This document shows, piece by piece, positions 25,403 through 33,606 of a stretch of 53,313 nt of DNA. The notes beneath the pieces were generated by a model that saw nothing but the letters and a program-made list of their open reading frames with translations, did not search any database and was not told the origin of the DNA. How positions within the stretch are numbered: the stretch's first letter is position 1; each line of letters begins with the position of its first letter. This DNA is from Anaerolineae bacterium (GTDB taxonomy: Bacteria > Chloroflexota > Anaerolineae > Promineifilales > Promineifilaceae), in assembly GCA_023384415.1 (NCBI GenBank), contig JAHDWJ010000035.1, positions 1-53,313 of the forward strand, given 5' to 3'. A program made the translations under genes and the position numbers.

Positions 25403-26110
25403 ATGAAAGGTTTCCCCGGTTTTCCTGACGGCAAACTCAAACTAACCCAGGTGCCCAGCCTGTTTTTTAGTGATTTGCTGCCTATTATTGATGACCTGGG
25501 CGAGCTAAAGGTGACGTTGTACGCCTTTTGGGCGCTGCAATACCGGGAAGGAAAGGTCCGTTATCTGCGCCTGACCGATTTCCTGAATGACAGCGAACTG
25601 ATGAAAGGGATGGGGCCAACGGCTACCCTGGCCGCCAGTAATCTTATGGATGCCCTGGAGCGGGCTGTTGCCAGAGGCACCTTTCTCCATATTTCGGTCG
25701 GGAGTGCTGATGGCCATATGGATTTGTACTTTCTCAATACTGAAAAGGGGCGCGCGGCCGCGGAAGGGATTACCCGAGGCGAATGGCGCCCCTCAGCCGA
25801 TGAGAGTGAACCCATTACCCTTCTCGTGGAGCGGCCCAATATCTTCGTGTTATATGAGCAAAACATTGGTGCCCTGACACCCATGATTGCTGATGAGCTG
25901 CGCGATGCTGAACAAACCTATCCTTTAAGCTGGATTGAGCAGGCGATTCAGATAGCTGTGGAAAACAATGTACGTAAGTGGCGTTATGTGTTGAGCATTT
26001 TAGAAAAATGGCGCCAGGAAGGAAAACAAGATGGAATCAGCCGCAGAGATTCTCAAAAAGAGTTACGGCAACAAATTCCCGACGACCTCAAAGATATCGT
26101 CAAACGTTGA
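25403..26110 (+). CDS. DnaD-like primosome protein
   Basis: A 235-aa protein. The N-terminal 120 residues are a winged-helix-like domain (LPIIDDLGELKVTLYAFWAL, MDALERAVARGTFLH). A DnaD/DnaB2 domain follows (about 150-210): NIFVLYEQNIGALTPMIADE, then AEQTYPLSWIEQAIQIAVEN and the tail NVRKWRYVLSILEKWRQEGK with the conserved YxxxIL-x-W pattern. In Firmicutes such proteins recruit the helicase loader to the origin or to stalled forks. It overlaps the next gene by 80 nt in another frame, so translation is probably coupled. Octamer at 25754. Confidence 0.88.
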   Translation: MKGFPGFPDGKLKLTQVPSLFFSDLLPIIDDLGELKVTLYAFWALQYREGKVRYLRLTDFLNDSELMKGMGPTATLAASNLMDALERAVARGTFLHISVGSADGHMDLYFLNTEKGRAAAEGITRGEWRPSADESEPITLLVERPNIFVLYEQNIGALTPMIADELRDAEQTYPLSWIEQAIQIAVENNVRKWRYVLSILEKWRQEGKQDGISRRDSQKELRQQIPDDLKDIVKR

Positions 26111-27446
26111 GCCGCCCTCAACCCCTTTGCCAGGGGTGGGCAAAGGGGATTGCCCCCATTGTGGTGGGGTGGGGTTTATTGTGCCTGATGTGGATTTGAC
26201 CGATCCTCGTTTTGGCAAAGCAGTGCCGTGCAGCTGCCGCCAGCAAGAGATGCAAACAGAGCGGTTTGATCGGCTGCTGCGGGTGAGCCAGTTGGGGGCA
26301 TTGCATAGCTGCACTTTTGATTCCTTTTTGTCCGAAGGACATGGGTTGACGCCGGATAAACAGCGGAATTTGCGCCTGGCGTATGAACGGGTGAAGGCTT
26401 ATGCCGAGCATCCCCAGGGGTGGCTGGTTATCAAAGGGGGGTATGGCTGTGGTAAAACACACCTCGCGGCCGCCATTGCTAATCATGTCATTGCCCAGGG
26501 GCACCTGGCTATTTTTGTCGCTGTGCCTGATCTGCTGGACCATTTGCGGGCCGCCTATAGCCCTACCAGCGAAGGCAGCTACGACAATCGGTTTGAGCAA
26601 ATTCGTAATGCCCCCCTGCTCATCCTGGATGACCTGGGCGCCCAGAGTAATACTGATTGGGCACAAGAGAAGCTGTACCAGATATTTAACTACCGGTACA
26701 ACGCCCGCCTGCCCACCGTCATCACCACCAATGAAGAATTAGAGGCCATCGAAATTCGCATCCAATCCCGCATCGTAGACACCAGCAGCAGCCAGATTGT
26801 GGCCATTACGGCCCCTGATTTTCGCCGGTCGGGGGTGGCTCAAGATCAATCAGACCTTTCCTCGTTGAGCCTGCATGGAGATAAAACATTTGCCAGCTTT
26901 GATTTGCGTGAGGATGAACTGCCCAAATCCCAGGCGGATAATTTGCGCCGCGCTCTGGAGACGGCCAAAACATTTGCCGAGGACCCCCAGGATTGGTTGG
27001 TGTTTAACAGCATTAGTTTTGGCAATGGCAAGACTCACCTGGCGGCCGCTATCGCCAATCAGGTAGCTAAGAACGGTGACCCGGTGCTGTTCATCGTCGT
27101 ACCCGATTTGTTAGACCATTTGCGGGCTACCTTTAACCCGGCTACTGGCGTACGTTATGATAAACGGTTTGATGAGGTGAAAACAGCCCAACTCCTGGTG
27201 TTAGATGATTTAGGCACCGAGAGTGCGACTGCGTGGGCGCGGGAGAAGCTGTACCAACTGTTTAACCACCGGTACAACGCCCGCCTGCCCACCGTCATCA
27301 CCACCGCTTTAGCCATAGATGAGATTGACCCCCGCCTAGCTTCGCGTATGTTGGATGGCAGCCGCTGCACCTTTTTTGTATTGGAAGTGCCCAGCTACCG
27401 GGGTGGAGGGAAGAAGAAGGGAGTACGGGGTCGCGGCCGCAAATAA
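26031..27446 (+). CDS. Helicase loader with two tandem DnaC-like AAA+ domains
   Basis: A 471-aa protein, nearly twice the usual DnaC/DnaI length. After a Zn-finger-like N terminus (CPHC at 41-44, CSC at 67-69) it has two copies of the same ATPase. Copy 1 (about 95-265): Walker A GGYGCGKT (136-143), Walker B LLILDDLG, Arg finger near R247. Copy 2 (about 280-455): Walker A ISFGNGKT with Ile328 in place of the first Gly, Walker B LLVLDDLG, Arg near R439. The copies are very similar even in DNA, for example near 26697-26729 and 27270-27302. The altered P-loop suggests weakened ATP use in copy 2. It should load DnaB with the DnaD-like partner upstream. Octamers 26466 and 27042 sit at the same place in both copies, just after Walker A. 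Confidence 0.9.
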   Translation: MESAAEILKKSYGNKFPTTSKISSNVEPPSTPLPGVGKGDCPHCGGVGFIVPDVDLTDPRFGKAVPCSCRQQEMQTERFDRLLRVSQLGALHSCTFDSFLSEGHGLTPDKQRNLRLAYERVKAYAEHPQGWLVIKGGYGCGKTHLAAAIANHVIAQGHLAIFVAVPDLLDHLRAAYSPTSEGSYDNRFEQIRNAPLLILDDLGAQSNTDWAQEKLYQIFNYRYNARLPTVITTNEELEAIEIRIQSRIVDTSSSQIVAITAPDFRRSGVAQDQSDLSSLSLHGDKTFASFDLREDELPKSQADNLRRALETAKTFAEDPQDWLVFNSISFGNGKTHLAAAIANQVAKNGDPVLFIVVPDLLDHLRATFNPATGVRYDKRFDEVKTAQLLVLDDLGTESATAWAREKLYQLFNHRYNARLPTVITTALAIDEIDPRLASRMLDGSRCTFFVLEVPSYRGGGKKKGVRGRGRK

Positions 27447-27461
27447 AAGAGGAGATTTAAG

Positions 27462-27790
27462 ATGAAATGGGATGACATCCGCCAACAATACCCCGACCAG
27501 TGGCTGTTTACGAGGCCAGCGATTTTGTCCGCCGTATTCGTGGCATTGGGGGTGCTGAGTTTGTTTTTTCCAAACGTATTGATCAATTAACCATTGGTGA
27601 AATGGCCTTTCTCGGCTTTGAGATTGAAATTGGGGCGATGGATTATGGCTTTCCCATAGATGGTATTGTAGGGATGGATTGGCTCCTGCCAATGAGGGGC
27701 ATGATAGACCTGGGTAAATTGGAACTATATCCATCCAGACCTATCTCACCCATAAATAGCTTGAAGAGGTTGTTTTATAACAAGAGGTAG
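27462..27790 (+). pseudogene. Relic joining a small ORF to a retropepsin-like protease tail
   Basis: A good start with GGAG about 8 nt upstream opens MKWDDIRQQYPDQWL, the head of a small protein family often found beside aspartyl-protease genes. That frame soon ends (stop near 27589). The second frame, from about 27500, gives DFVRRIRGIGGAEFVF, then FEIEIGAMDYGFPIDGIVGM DWLL, the C-terminal half of a retropepsin-like protease; the N-terminal half with the catalytic DTG is missing. The simplest reading is an internal deletion that fused the head of the first gene to the tail of the second in a different frame. No function is expected. It is followed by a hairpin and the convergent gdhA. Confidence 0.65.
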
Positions 27791-27822
27791 AGGCAATGGG
27801 GTGATCCTTTACCCCTACCTCT
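27783..27822. terminator. Imperfect bidirectional terminator
   Basis: AGAGGTAG at 27783-27790 pairs with CTACCTCT at 27815-27822, with an inner GGGGT/ACCCC pairing, between the convergent relic and gdhA. The T-richness after it is modest. Confidence 0.5.
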
Positions 27823-27827
27823 ATTTG

Positions 27828-29264
27828 TTAAATCCCCATCTCCATATATGTCCGGGCAATCTTGCGTAGAGCTACCACAAACGCGGCCGTACGGAAATCA
27901 GTAATCTCGCTGCGGCTGTGGAACACCTCACTAATCTCCTGGTAAGCCGTCCGCATCGTATCATCCAGCCCGGAACGTACCAGAGCCAGCTCATCCGCTC
28001 CCGTGCTTAACTCCAGGCGAATCTCTTCGGGCACTTCCTGACCGGTTAATTTTTCCAACGCCCGGACAATCGCCTGCCCCCTGTATTCATCCTGCCGCCG
28101 CTGCATTCGCCCAAACCGGATGCGGGACAAATTTTTGATCCACTCAAAATAAGAGACAGTGACACCACCGGCGTTAGCGTAAAAGTCAGGCAAAACCACC
28201 GTGCCTTTTAGGCGCAGCTTTTCATCGGCGGCATAGGTGACTGGACCATTGGCCCCTTCGACAATGAGCGGGGCTTTAATATTGTCCACATTTTCTGAGG
28301 TGATCTGGCTTTCCAAAGCGGCTGGGATGAGAATGTCACATTCCAACTCTAACGCCAAACGGCCATCTTCAATGTAGGTAGCATTGGGGAACCCTTTCAC
28401 CCCTTTGTTCTCGTTGATATATTGCCGCACCGGTTCTATAGGCAGACCGGCCTCGTTGATAATGGCCCCGTCCCACTCAATGATGGCGATAATTTTGGCC
28501 CCATCTTCTTGGGCCAGGAATTTGGCCGCATGGTAGCCAACGTTGCCTAACCCCTGGATGACAACCCGCTTCCCCTCAATGCCCCCAGTAAAGTTGATTA
28601 GTTTCATATCTTTGGGGTGGCGGAAAAACTCCCGAATGGCGTATTGAACCCCGCGACCGGTGGCTTCGACGCGGCCGCGAATTCCCCCATTGGTCACCGG
28701 TTTTCCCGTCACACAGGCAAAATAGTTAATCTCGTGGGGATGCAAATCTTTGTACACATCGGCGATCCAGGCCATCTCTCGGGGTCCTGTGCCCATATCT
28801 GGGGCGGGCACGTTGCCTCCGGGGCTGATATACCCTTTCTCAATCAGTTCACGGGCAAAACGGCGGGTAATGCGCTCCATATCCTCATCATTATATTTTT
28901 TGGGGTCAAGAATTAACCCCCCTTTCGAGCCGCCAAAAGGGGCATCTACCAGGGCGCACTTATAAGTCATCAACGCCGCCAGGGCTTCCACTTCATCCTG
29001 ATTCACATGCAGGGCATAACGGATACCCCCTTTAACTGGCAGCCGGTGGTTGCTATGAACTGCCCGCCACCCCTTAAAGACATGAATTCGGCCATCGGTT
29101 AGCTTAACCGGGAACTGTATCTGCAAGACAGTGTGACACGCTTTGATATGGTCTTCTAATCCCGGGGTCAGCTCCATATCCAGGTATTGGAAGGCGCGTG
29201 AAACCATTCGGTCTACACTTTCTAAAAAAGAAATATTGGTTGTGGGTATCGCCGGGATAGACAT
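27828..29264 (-). CDS. gdhA: Glutamate dehydrogenase (Glu/Leu/Phe/Val family)
   Basis: A 478-aa enzyme for reversible oxidative deamination of glutamate. Substrate domain: LPVKGGIRYALHVNQDEVEA, the catalytic-Lys block KCALVDAPFGGSKGGL (about 103-118) and the PAPDMGTGPREMAWI segment. Nucleotide domain: VVIQGLGNVGYHAAKFL, an atypical Rossmann GLGNVG. The tail holds the EGANGPVT and YFEWIKNL motifs. Length is slightly above the usual 410-450 because of the C-terminal extension. AAGGAG lies about 10 nt before the ATG. It stands alone. Cofactor preference cannot be told. Octamer at 28671. Confidence 0.95.
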   Translation of the reverse strand: MSIPAIPTTNISFLESVDRMVSRAFQYLDMELTPGLEDHIKACHTVLQIQFPVKLTDGRIHVFKGWRAVHSNHRLPVKGGIRYALHVNQDEVEALAALMTYKCALVDAPFGGSKGGLILDPKKYNDEDMERITRRFARELIEKGYISPGGNVPAPDMGTGPREMAWIADVYKDLHPHEINYFACVTGKPVTNGGIRGRVEATGRGVQYAIREFFRHPKDMKLINFTGGIEGKRVVIQGLGNVGYHAAKFLAQEDGAKIIAIIEWDGAIINEAGLPIEPVRQYINENKGVKGFPNATYIEDGRLALELECDILIPAALESQITSENVDNIKAPLIVEGANGPVTYAADEKLRLKGTVVLPDFYANAGGVTVSYFEWIKNLSRIRFGRMQRRQDEYRGQAIVRALEKLTGQEVPEEIRLELSTGADELALVRSGLDDTMRTAYQEISEVFHSRSEITDFRTAAFVVALRKIARTYMEMGI

Positions 29265-29433
29265 AGGGGATTCTCCTTATAGGTGCAAATTAAGGTGATA
29301 GGAATGTGATGGGTAGGATGCAAGGCAGGACAGTCATAGTATAACGTGTCGTTCGATTGGGCGAAAGCGGTAACTTTCAGTATAGTAAAGAGTAGGGTGT
29401 GATAAACAAAAGCTCTATAAGTACATATAGTTA

Positions 29434-29476
29434 GACACTCGCAAACTCGCCACTCGCAAAGCCGCATACTCGCATA
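29434..29476. repeat. Degenerate ACTCGC repeat, copy 2
   Basis: Tandem variants of ACTCGCAAA and ACTCGCC lie between divergent genes gdhA and the ABC permease. The family is shared with 21748-21787 and 36646-36684. The end of the tract lies about 10 nt before the TTG start used by the permease gene. Confidence 0.75.
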
Positions 29477-29485
29477 GGTGCAAAT

Positions 29486-30805
29486 TTGCCCGCCAACCCA
29501 TCTTTAGATCGTAAATCGTTTTCTTTTTGGCTGCCTATCGCCCTGGTGGTTGTTTTGCTGGTGAATGGGATGGTGCTGGCGGTGGGGCAGTGGCGGCTGC
29601 CGCTGGATGCCCCAGCCCTGCTTCGTTCCACCCCTGGCCGGCTCAGCCTGTGGGTGGCGGAGCAGTCACAAAACCCGGCGGCTGAAGCGATTTTGGTGCA
29701 ATGGACGCGGCCGACAGTACCGAATGGCATTTTAGCGGAAGAAACGGCGTTGGTGCGGGCACGAGGCATGTTAGGGATATTGAGTTTGCTGACGGTGGGA
29801 TTGGCCGGGTACGCGCTATATTGTTTAGGGCAAAAACGGGAACGCGGCCGCACCGCTTTGGTCTATCTTCTGCTCAGTTATGACGCCCTGCTGCTCAATG
29901 TTCCCCCCATTACCGACCAGCCGTTTTATGCCCTGGTATTAGCTGGGATACTGGTCTGTTTAGCGGCCGCGTTTCTTGCTCCTGGTCACGTTTCTCCCCA
30001 ACTGGGATTCTTCGTCATCATCTCCGTCATCCTCGTCAGTTGGGAGCTGTACAAGCAGCTTGGGGCGGTTACCGGAAACCAACTCCCCCTCACCGACTTT
30101 CCCTGGAAACTACCCCATTGGCAGGCCATTGCCGCCCAACTGCTCCAGCCCGCCCGGCGCAACGGCCCCTTTTTATTGATTCGTATCCTTAGTGAAGCCG
30201 CTTATGTCACCTGGACGGCCGCTTTTTATGGCTTCATCATCGGCAGTTTGTCAGGGTTTAGCCTGGGGGTGCTGTTTGCCCACAGCCGCCTGCTGGAGCG
30301 GGGGCTGATGCCCTATGTTGTCGCTTCCCAGACCGTGCCCATTATCGCCATCGCCCCCATGATTGTGGCCTGGCTCAAACCAGGTACGGCCCCTATTGCG
30401 GTCATTTCTGCTTATCTGGCTTTCTTCCCGGTGACGATCAACACCTTGCGCGGCCTGCTTTCCCCAGAGGCTATGAAGCTAGATTTGCTGTACTCGTATG
30501 CCGCTTCCCGCTGGACTATCTTGTTCAAGCTGCGGATTCCTTCGGCCTTACCCTATATCTTTTCCGCCCTCAAGGTAGCTTCAACGGCTTGTGTGGTGGG
30601 GGCCATTGTGGGGGAGTTACCCTCTAGCCGGAGTGATGGGCTTGCGGCCGCGATTCTGCGAGCTAGCGGCAACTATGCTTCCGAACCAGAAAAGCTCTGG
30701 GCCGTCATCCTCATGGCCGCAATGGTCGGCATTCTTTTCTTTACCCTTGTCACCCTGGTTGAACGCCTCGCCCTGCGTGGTTTTCCCCTTAAAACAAGTG
30801 AGTAA
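29486..30805 (+). CDS. ABC transporter permease with extended N terminus
   Basis: A 439-aa inner-membrane permease of the nitrate/taurine/HMP type (TauC/SsuC family). The BPD_transp domain is in the C-terminal 250 residues, with the EAA loop LDLLYSYAASRWTILFKLRI and the family stretch ASQTVPIIAIAPMIVAWLKP. The first 190 residues add four or so membrane helices and an external loop, absent from ordinary 260-aa relatives such as the second permease here. Start is a TTG; an AUG is not available upstream in frame. It is first in an operon with an ATPase, an Rpn nuclease, a second permease and a binding protein. Octamers 29844, 29963, 30644. Confidence 0.88.
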   Translation: MPANPSLDRKSFSFWLPIALVVVLLVNGMVLAVGQWRLPLDAPALLRSTPGRLSLWVAEQSQNPAAEAILVQWTRPTVPNGILAEETALVRARGMLGILSLLTVGLAGYALYCLGQKRERGRTALVYLLLSYDALLLNVPPITDQPFYALVLAGILVCLAAAFLAPGHVSPQLGFFVIISVILVSWELYKQLGAVTGNQLPLTDFPWKLPHWQAIAAQLLQPARRNGPFLLIRILSEAAYVTWTAAFYGFIIGSLSGFSLGVLFAHSRLLERGLMPYVVASQTVPIIAIAPMIVAWLKPGTAPIAVISAYLAFFPVTINTLRGLLSPEAMKLDLLYSYAASRWTILFKLRIPSALPYIFSALKVASTACVVGAIVGELPSSRSDGLAAAILRASGNYASEPEKLWAVILMAAMVGILFFTLVTLVERLALRGFPLKTSE

Positions 30806-30823
30806 CCTAATGCGGACAGTCTT

Positions 30824-31612
30824 ATGAATGTACCTTCGCCCGTTATCACTATCAATCAAGTAAGCAAAATATTTAATCAAGGCAGTGCCGAAGAGGTGGT
30901 TGCCTTGCAAGATATTAACCTGGAAATCCAACCAGGGGAGTTTGTTTCTTTTATTGGCCCGTCGGGGTGTGGTAAATCTACCCTGCTCCGCCTGATTGCT
31001 GATTTAGGTACGCCAACTGTCGGTGAGGTCGTTGTCAATGGCAAAACCCCAGCCCAGGCCCGGCTGGGACGAGAATATGGCTTTGTTTTTCAGGCGGCGA
31101 CGTTGTATGAATGGCGTACTATTAAAAAGAATGTGCAGATGCCTCTGGAGATAATGGGGTATTCGGCCCAAGAGCGGGATGAACGAGCCAACAGGATGTT
31201 GGAGATGGTAGAGTTAGGTAAATTTGGCAACCATTACCCCTGGCAGTTATCTGGAGGAATGCAGCAGCGGGCTTCGATTGCTCGTGCTCTGGCGTTTGAG
31301 CCGTCTTTGTTGCTGATGGATGAACCGTTTGGGGCGTTGGATGAATTTACCCGTGACCGAATGAATATGGAGCTGCTGCGTATTTGGGAACAGATGAAGG
31401 TGACGATTGTTTTTGTCACCCATAGCATTGCTGAGGCGGTCTTTTTGTCTAACCGGGTGGTGGTGATGTCGGCCCGGCCCGGCCGGATTAAGGATGTGAT
31501 TGAGGTGGATTTGCCGCGGCCGCGCCTCTTTGAGACCCGTGAAGAGCCAGCTTACTACAACTACATCACCCAGGTTCGGGAAAGCCTGCGTGATGCTTTC
31601 CAGCAAGCCTGA
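30824..31612 (+). CDS. ABC transporter ATP-binding protein (SsuB/TauB type)
   Basis: A 262-aa ATPase powering import. Walker A GPSGCGKST (about residues 45-53), Q-loop GFVFQAATLYEW, signature LSGGMQQRASIARALAF, Walker B LLLMDEPFGALD and the switch His in FVTHSIAEAVFLS. It is close to the nitrate/sulfonate/taurine importers. It starts 18 nt after the first permease gene and would serve both permeases as a heterodimeric channel. Octamer at 31516 encodes PRPRL. Confidence 0.95.
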   Translation: MNVPSPVITINQVSKIFNQGSAEEVVALQDINLEIQPGEFVSFIGPSGCGKSTLLRLIADLGTPTVGEVVVNGKTPAQARLGREYGFVFQAATLYEWRTIKKNVQMPLEIMGYSAQERDERANRMLEMVELGKFGNHYPWQLSGGMQQRASIARALAFEPSLLLMDEPFGALDEFTRDRMNMELLRIWEQMKVTIVFVTHSIAEAVFLSNRVVVMSARPGRIKDVIEVDLPRPRLFETREEPAYYNYITQVRESLRDAFQQA

Positions 31613-31620
31613 CAGCCATT

Positions 31621-32637
31621 ATGAGCGAAATATTCAACCCCCACGACAAATTTTTCAAAGAAACCTTTGCCCGTCCAGAGGTTGCCCGTGAATTTTTGCT
31701 TCACCGGCTGCCCGTCGAACTGTTAGAAACCCTGGACCTGGATACCCTGCAATTACAAAAAGATAGCTTCGTAGATCCTACGTTACAAGAGCATTTCACT
31801 GATTTGCTTTACCAGGTATCTTTTATCAACCAGATGACAGGGTACATTTACTTGTTGTTTGAGCATAAAAGTTACCCAGATAAGTGGACCGCTTTTCAGT
31901 TTTTGCGTTATCTTGTCCATATTTGGGAGCAGTGGCATCGTGAGCATCCAGATGAAGATTTGCCCCTGATTCTGCCCATACTCATTTACCAGGGACGGGT
32001 CAAATGGCCGTTTGCTGATAATTTTGCCGCCTTGTTTAGCGGCCCAGACTCTTTCCGCCGCTATTGGCCTGATTTTACCTTTGAACTGACCGATCTTTCC
32101 GAGTACGATGAGAGCCAACTTAAAGGCGAATTGCTTTTGCGGGTGGTTTTGTTTACCATGCGTTTGATTCACAACAGAAAACTGGTGCCCCAATTGCCAG
32201 AAATGTTTGCCCTGATTATGAAAATGATGCCGGGGCAAACAGCTATCGAATTTCTAGATATGGTGCTGCGGTATGTAGCCTATGCCAGCGACAATGTCAC
32301 AGGCGAAGATCTGCGCGGGGCATTACGCCATGCCCTGGCAGATAAAGGAGAGGTCGTTATGAGTACCTTAGTAAGGGAATGGTTAGAGGAAGGGATGCAA
32401 AAAGGGCTGCAAAAAGGACGACAAGAAGGACGACAAGAAGGACGGCAAGAAGGACGGCAAGAAGGGACCCTTTACGGGCAGCAGTTGGCTATTTTGGAAA
32501 TTTTGCGGACCCGCTTTGGGGGAGATGAGGGTGAACTGGCGGCCGCGATCCAGCAAATAAATGATCCTGAACACCTCAAAACGTTACTTCGTCGTGCCGT
32601 CCTGGTTGAATCCCTCGAATCTTTCCATCTAAATTAG
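31621..32637 (+). CDS. Rpn-family nuclease (PD-(D/E)XK)
   Basis: A 338-aa Rpn/YhgA-type protein (Transposase_31). N-terminal catalytic domain: NPHDKFFKETFARPEVAREF, TDLLYQV (Asp), IYLLFEHKSYPDKW (E-x-K), ILPILIYQGRVKWP. The C terminus is a charged helix with four 12-bp repeats encoding GRQE (32416-32463). It lies inside an ABC importer operon, 8 nt after the ATPase and 8 nt before the second permease, and has no link to transport, so it looks inserted. Relatives in E. coli are toxic nucleases with anti-phage activity. An internal start with its own ribosome binding site lies at 32359. Octamer 32539. Confidence 0.9.
   Translation: MSEIFNPHDKFFKETFARPEVAREFLLHRLPVELLETLDLDTLQLQKDSFVDPTLQEHFTDLLYQVSFINQMTGYIYLLFEHKSYPDKWTAFQFLRYLVHIWEQWHREHPDEDLPLILPILIYQGRVKWPFADNFAALFSGPDSFRRYWPDFTFELTDLSEYDESQLKGELLLRVVLFTMRLIHNRKLVPQLPEMFALIMKMMPGQTAIEFLDMVLRYVAYASDNVTGEDLRGALRHALADKGEVVMSTLVREWLEEGMQKGLQKGRQEGRQEGRQEGRQEGTLYGQQLAILEILRTRFGGDEGELAAAIQQINDPEHLKTLLRRAVLVESLESFHLN
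32359..32637 (+). CDS. Possible internal small protein of the Rpn gene (RpnS-like)
   Basis: In frame within the Rpn gene (codon 247), the ATG of MSTLVREWLEEGMQKGL is preceded by AAAGGAGAGG at 32344-32353, with 8 nt between AGGAG and ATG. This is a better ribosome binding site than most in the window. The product would be 92 aa: the charged repeat helix plus the C-terminal domain. In E. coli, rpn genes are known to produce a small C-terminal protein from an internal start that inhibits the nuclease. The same design here is an inference from the sequence. Confidence 0.6.
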   Translation: MSTLVREWLEEGMQKGLQKGRQEGRQEGRQEGRQEGTLYGQQLAILEILRTRFGGDEGELAAAIQQINDPEHLKTLLRRAVLVESLESFHLN

Positions 32638-32645
32638 CCTGACCC

Positions 32646-33431
32646 ATGTCATTAACCCTTTGGAAAAACCGCCTCTATTATTACCTGCCCACCATCGTGG
32701 TAGCGGTGACGGTGCTGCTGGTTTGGGAAATGGCTACCCGGCTGCTAGACATTAGGCAATTTTTGCTGCCACGCCCTTCCGCCATTCTGGCCTCACTGTT
32801 CGACCAATGGCCTCTCATCCGGCCGCGGGTTTACAGCACGACTCGTGGGGCCGTTGGGGGGTTCATCATTGGCACAACTGTTGGCATTGGTATGGCGTTC
32901 ATCACGGCCCGGTTTGTGGCTCTACGTGAAGCCATGATGCCTTTCGCCATTGCCGCCAACTCTGTGCCCATTATCGCCATGTCGCCCATTATGTTTAACT
33001 GGTTTGGCCCCACCAACCCGCTCTCCTGGATGATGATTGTGGCGATGATGGTCTTTTTTCCGGTTCTCATCAACACGGTACGTGGCCTGACGGAGATAAA
33101 GCCAGAAGCGTTAGAGTTGATGCACTCTTACGCCGCCAGTGACCTCAAAATTTTATTCTCCCTGCGGGTGCCCAATGCGCTTCCCTTTTTATTCAGTGCC
33201 TTGCGCGTAGCCAGCGTTTTGAGCATGATTGGGGCCATTGTGGCTGATTTTTTTGGGGCTGAGCGCAACACTATCGGCAAATATGTGACCCAACAAGCGT
33301 CCAGTTTGCGCTTTGACAACACTTGGGCGGCTGTCCTGGTTGCCAGCCTCATTGGTATTTTGTTTTATTCTCTGGTAGTCTGGATAGAACGGCTGGTGAC
33401 CCCGTGGGCGGCCGCACACCAGGATAATTAA
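32646..33431 (+). CDS. ABC transporter permease (TauC/SsuC type)
   Basis: A 261-aa permease with six predicted helices. Family marks: LLPRPSAILASLFDQWPLIR, AANSVPIIAMSPIMFNWFGP and the EAA-loop stretch LELMHSYAASDLKILFSLRV. It is the usual size for the family and is similar to the C-terminal part of the first permease, so the pair probably forms a heterodimer. It is cut off from the ATPase gene by the Rpn gene. Octamer at 33408 near the C terminus. Confidence 0.93.
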   Translation: MSLTLWKNRLYYYLPTIVVAVTVLLVWEMATRLLDIRQFLLPRPSAILASLFDQWPLIRPRVYSTTRGAVGGFIIGTTVGIGMAFITARFVALREAMMPFAIAANSVPIIAMSPIMFNWFGPTNPLSWMMIVAMMVFFPVLINTVRGLTEIKPEALELMHSYAASDLKILFSLRVPNALPFLFSALRVASVLSMIGAIVADFFGAERNTIGKYVTQQASSLRFDNTWAAVLVASLIGILFYSLVVWIERLVTPWAAAHQDN

Positions 33432-33606
33432 AAGAAATAGGAACTCCTGGGAATTGAGCGGAACTTGTAGATACTCACTCAGTCCTCAGCCCTCAGCACT
33501 ATTTTTATAGGAGGTGATCAGATCAACATCAACCATTGTCAGATGAATTCCCCTGTTGTCTAGCCAGTTATCAATTGTCAATCAATATATACGAGGAGAA
33601 CGGAAG

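Noticed and set aside
32416..32463. Four 12-bp direct repeats as a possible CRISPR or VNTR array
   Set aside because: No spacers, in frame with the Rpn gene; they encode GRQE repeats common in this family.
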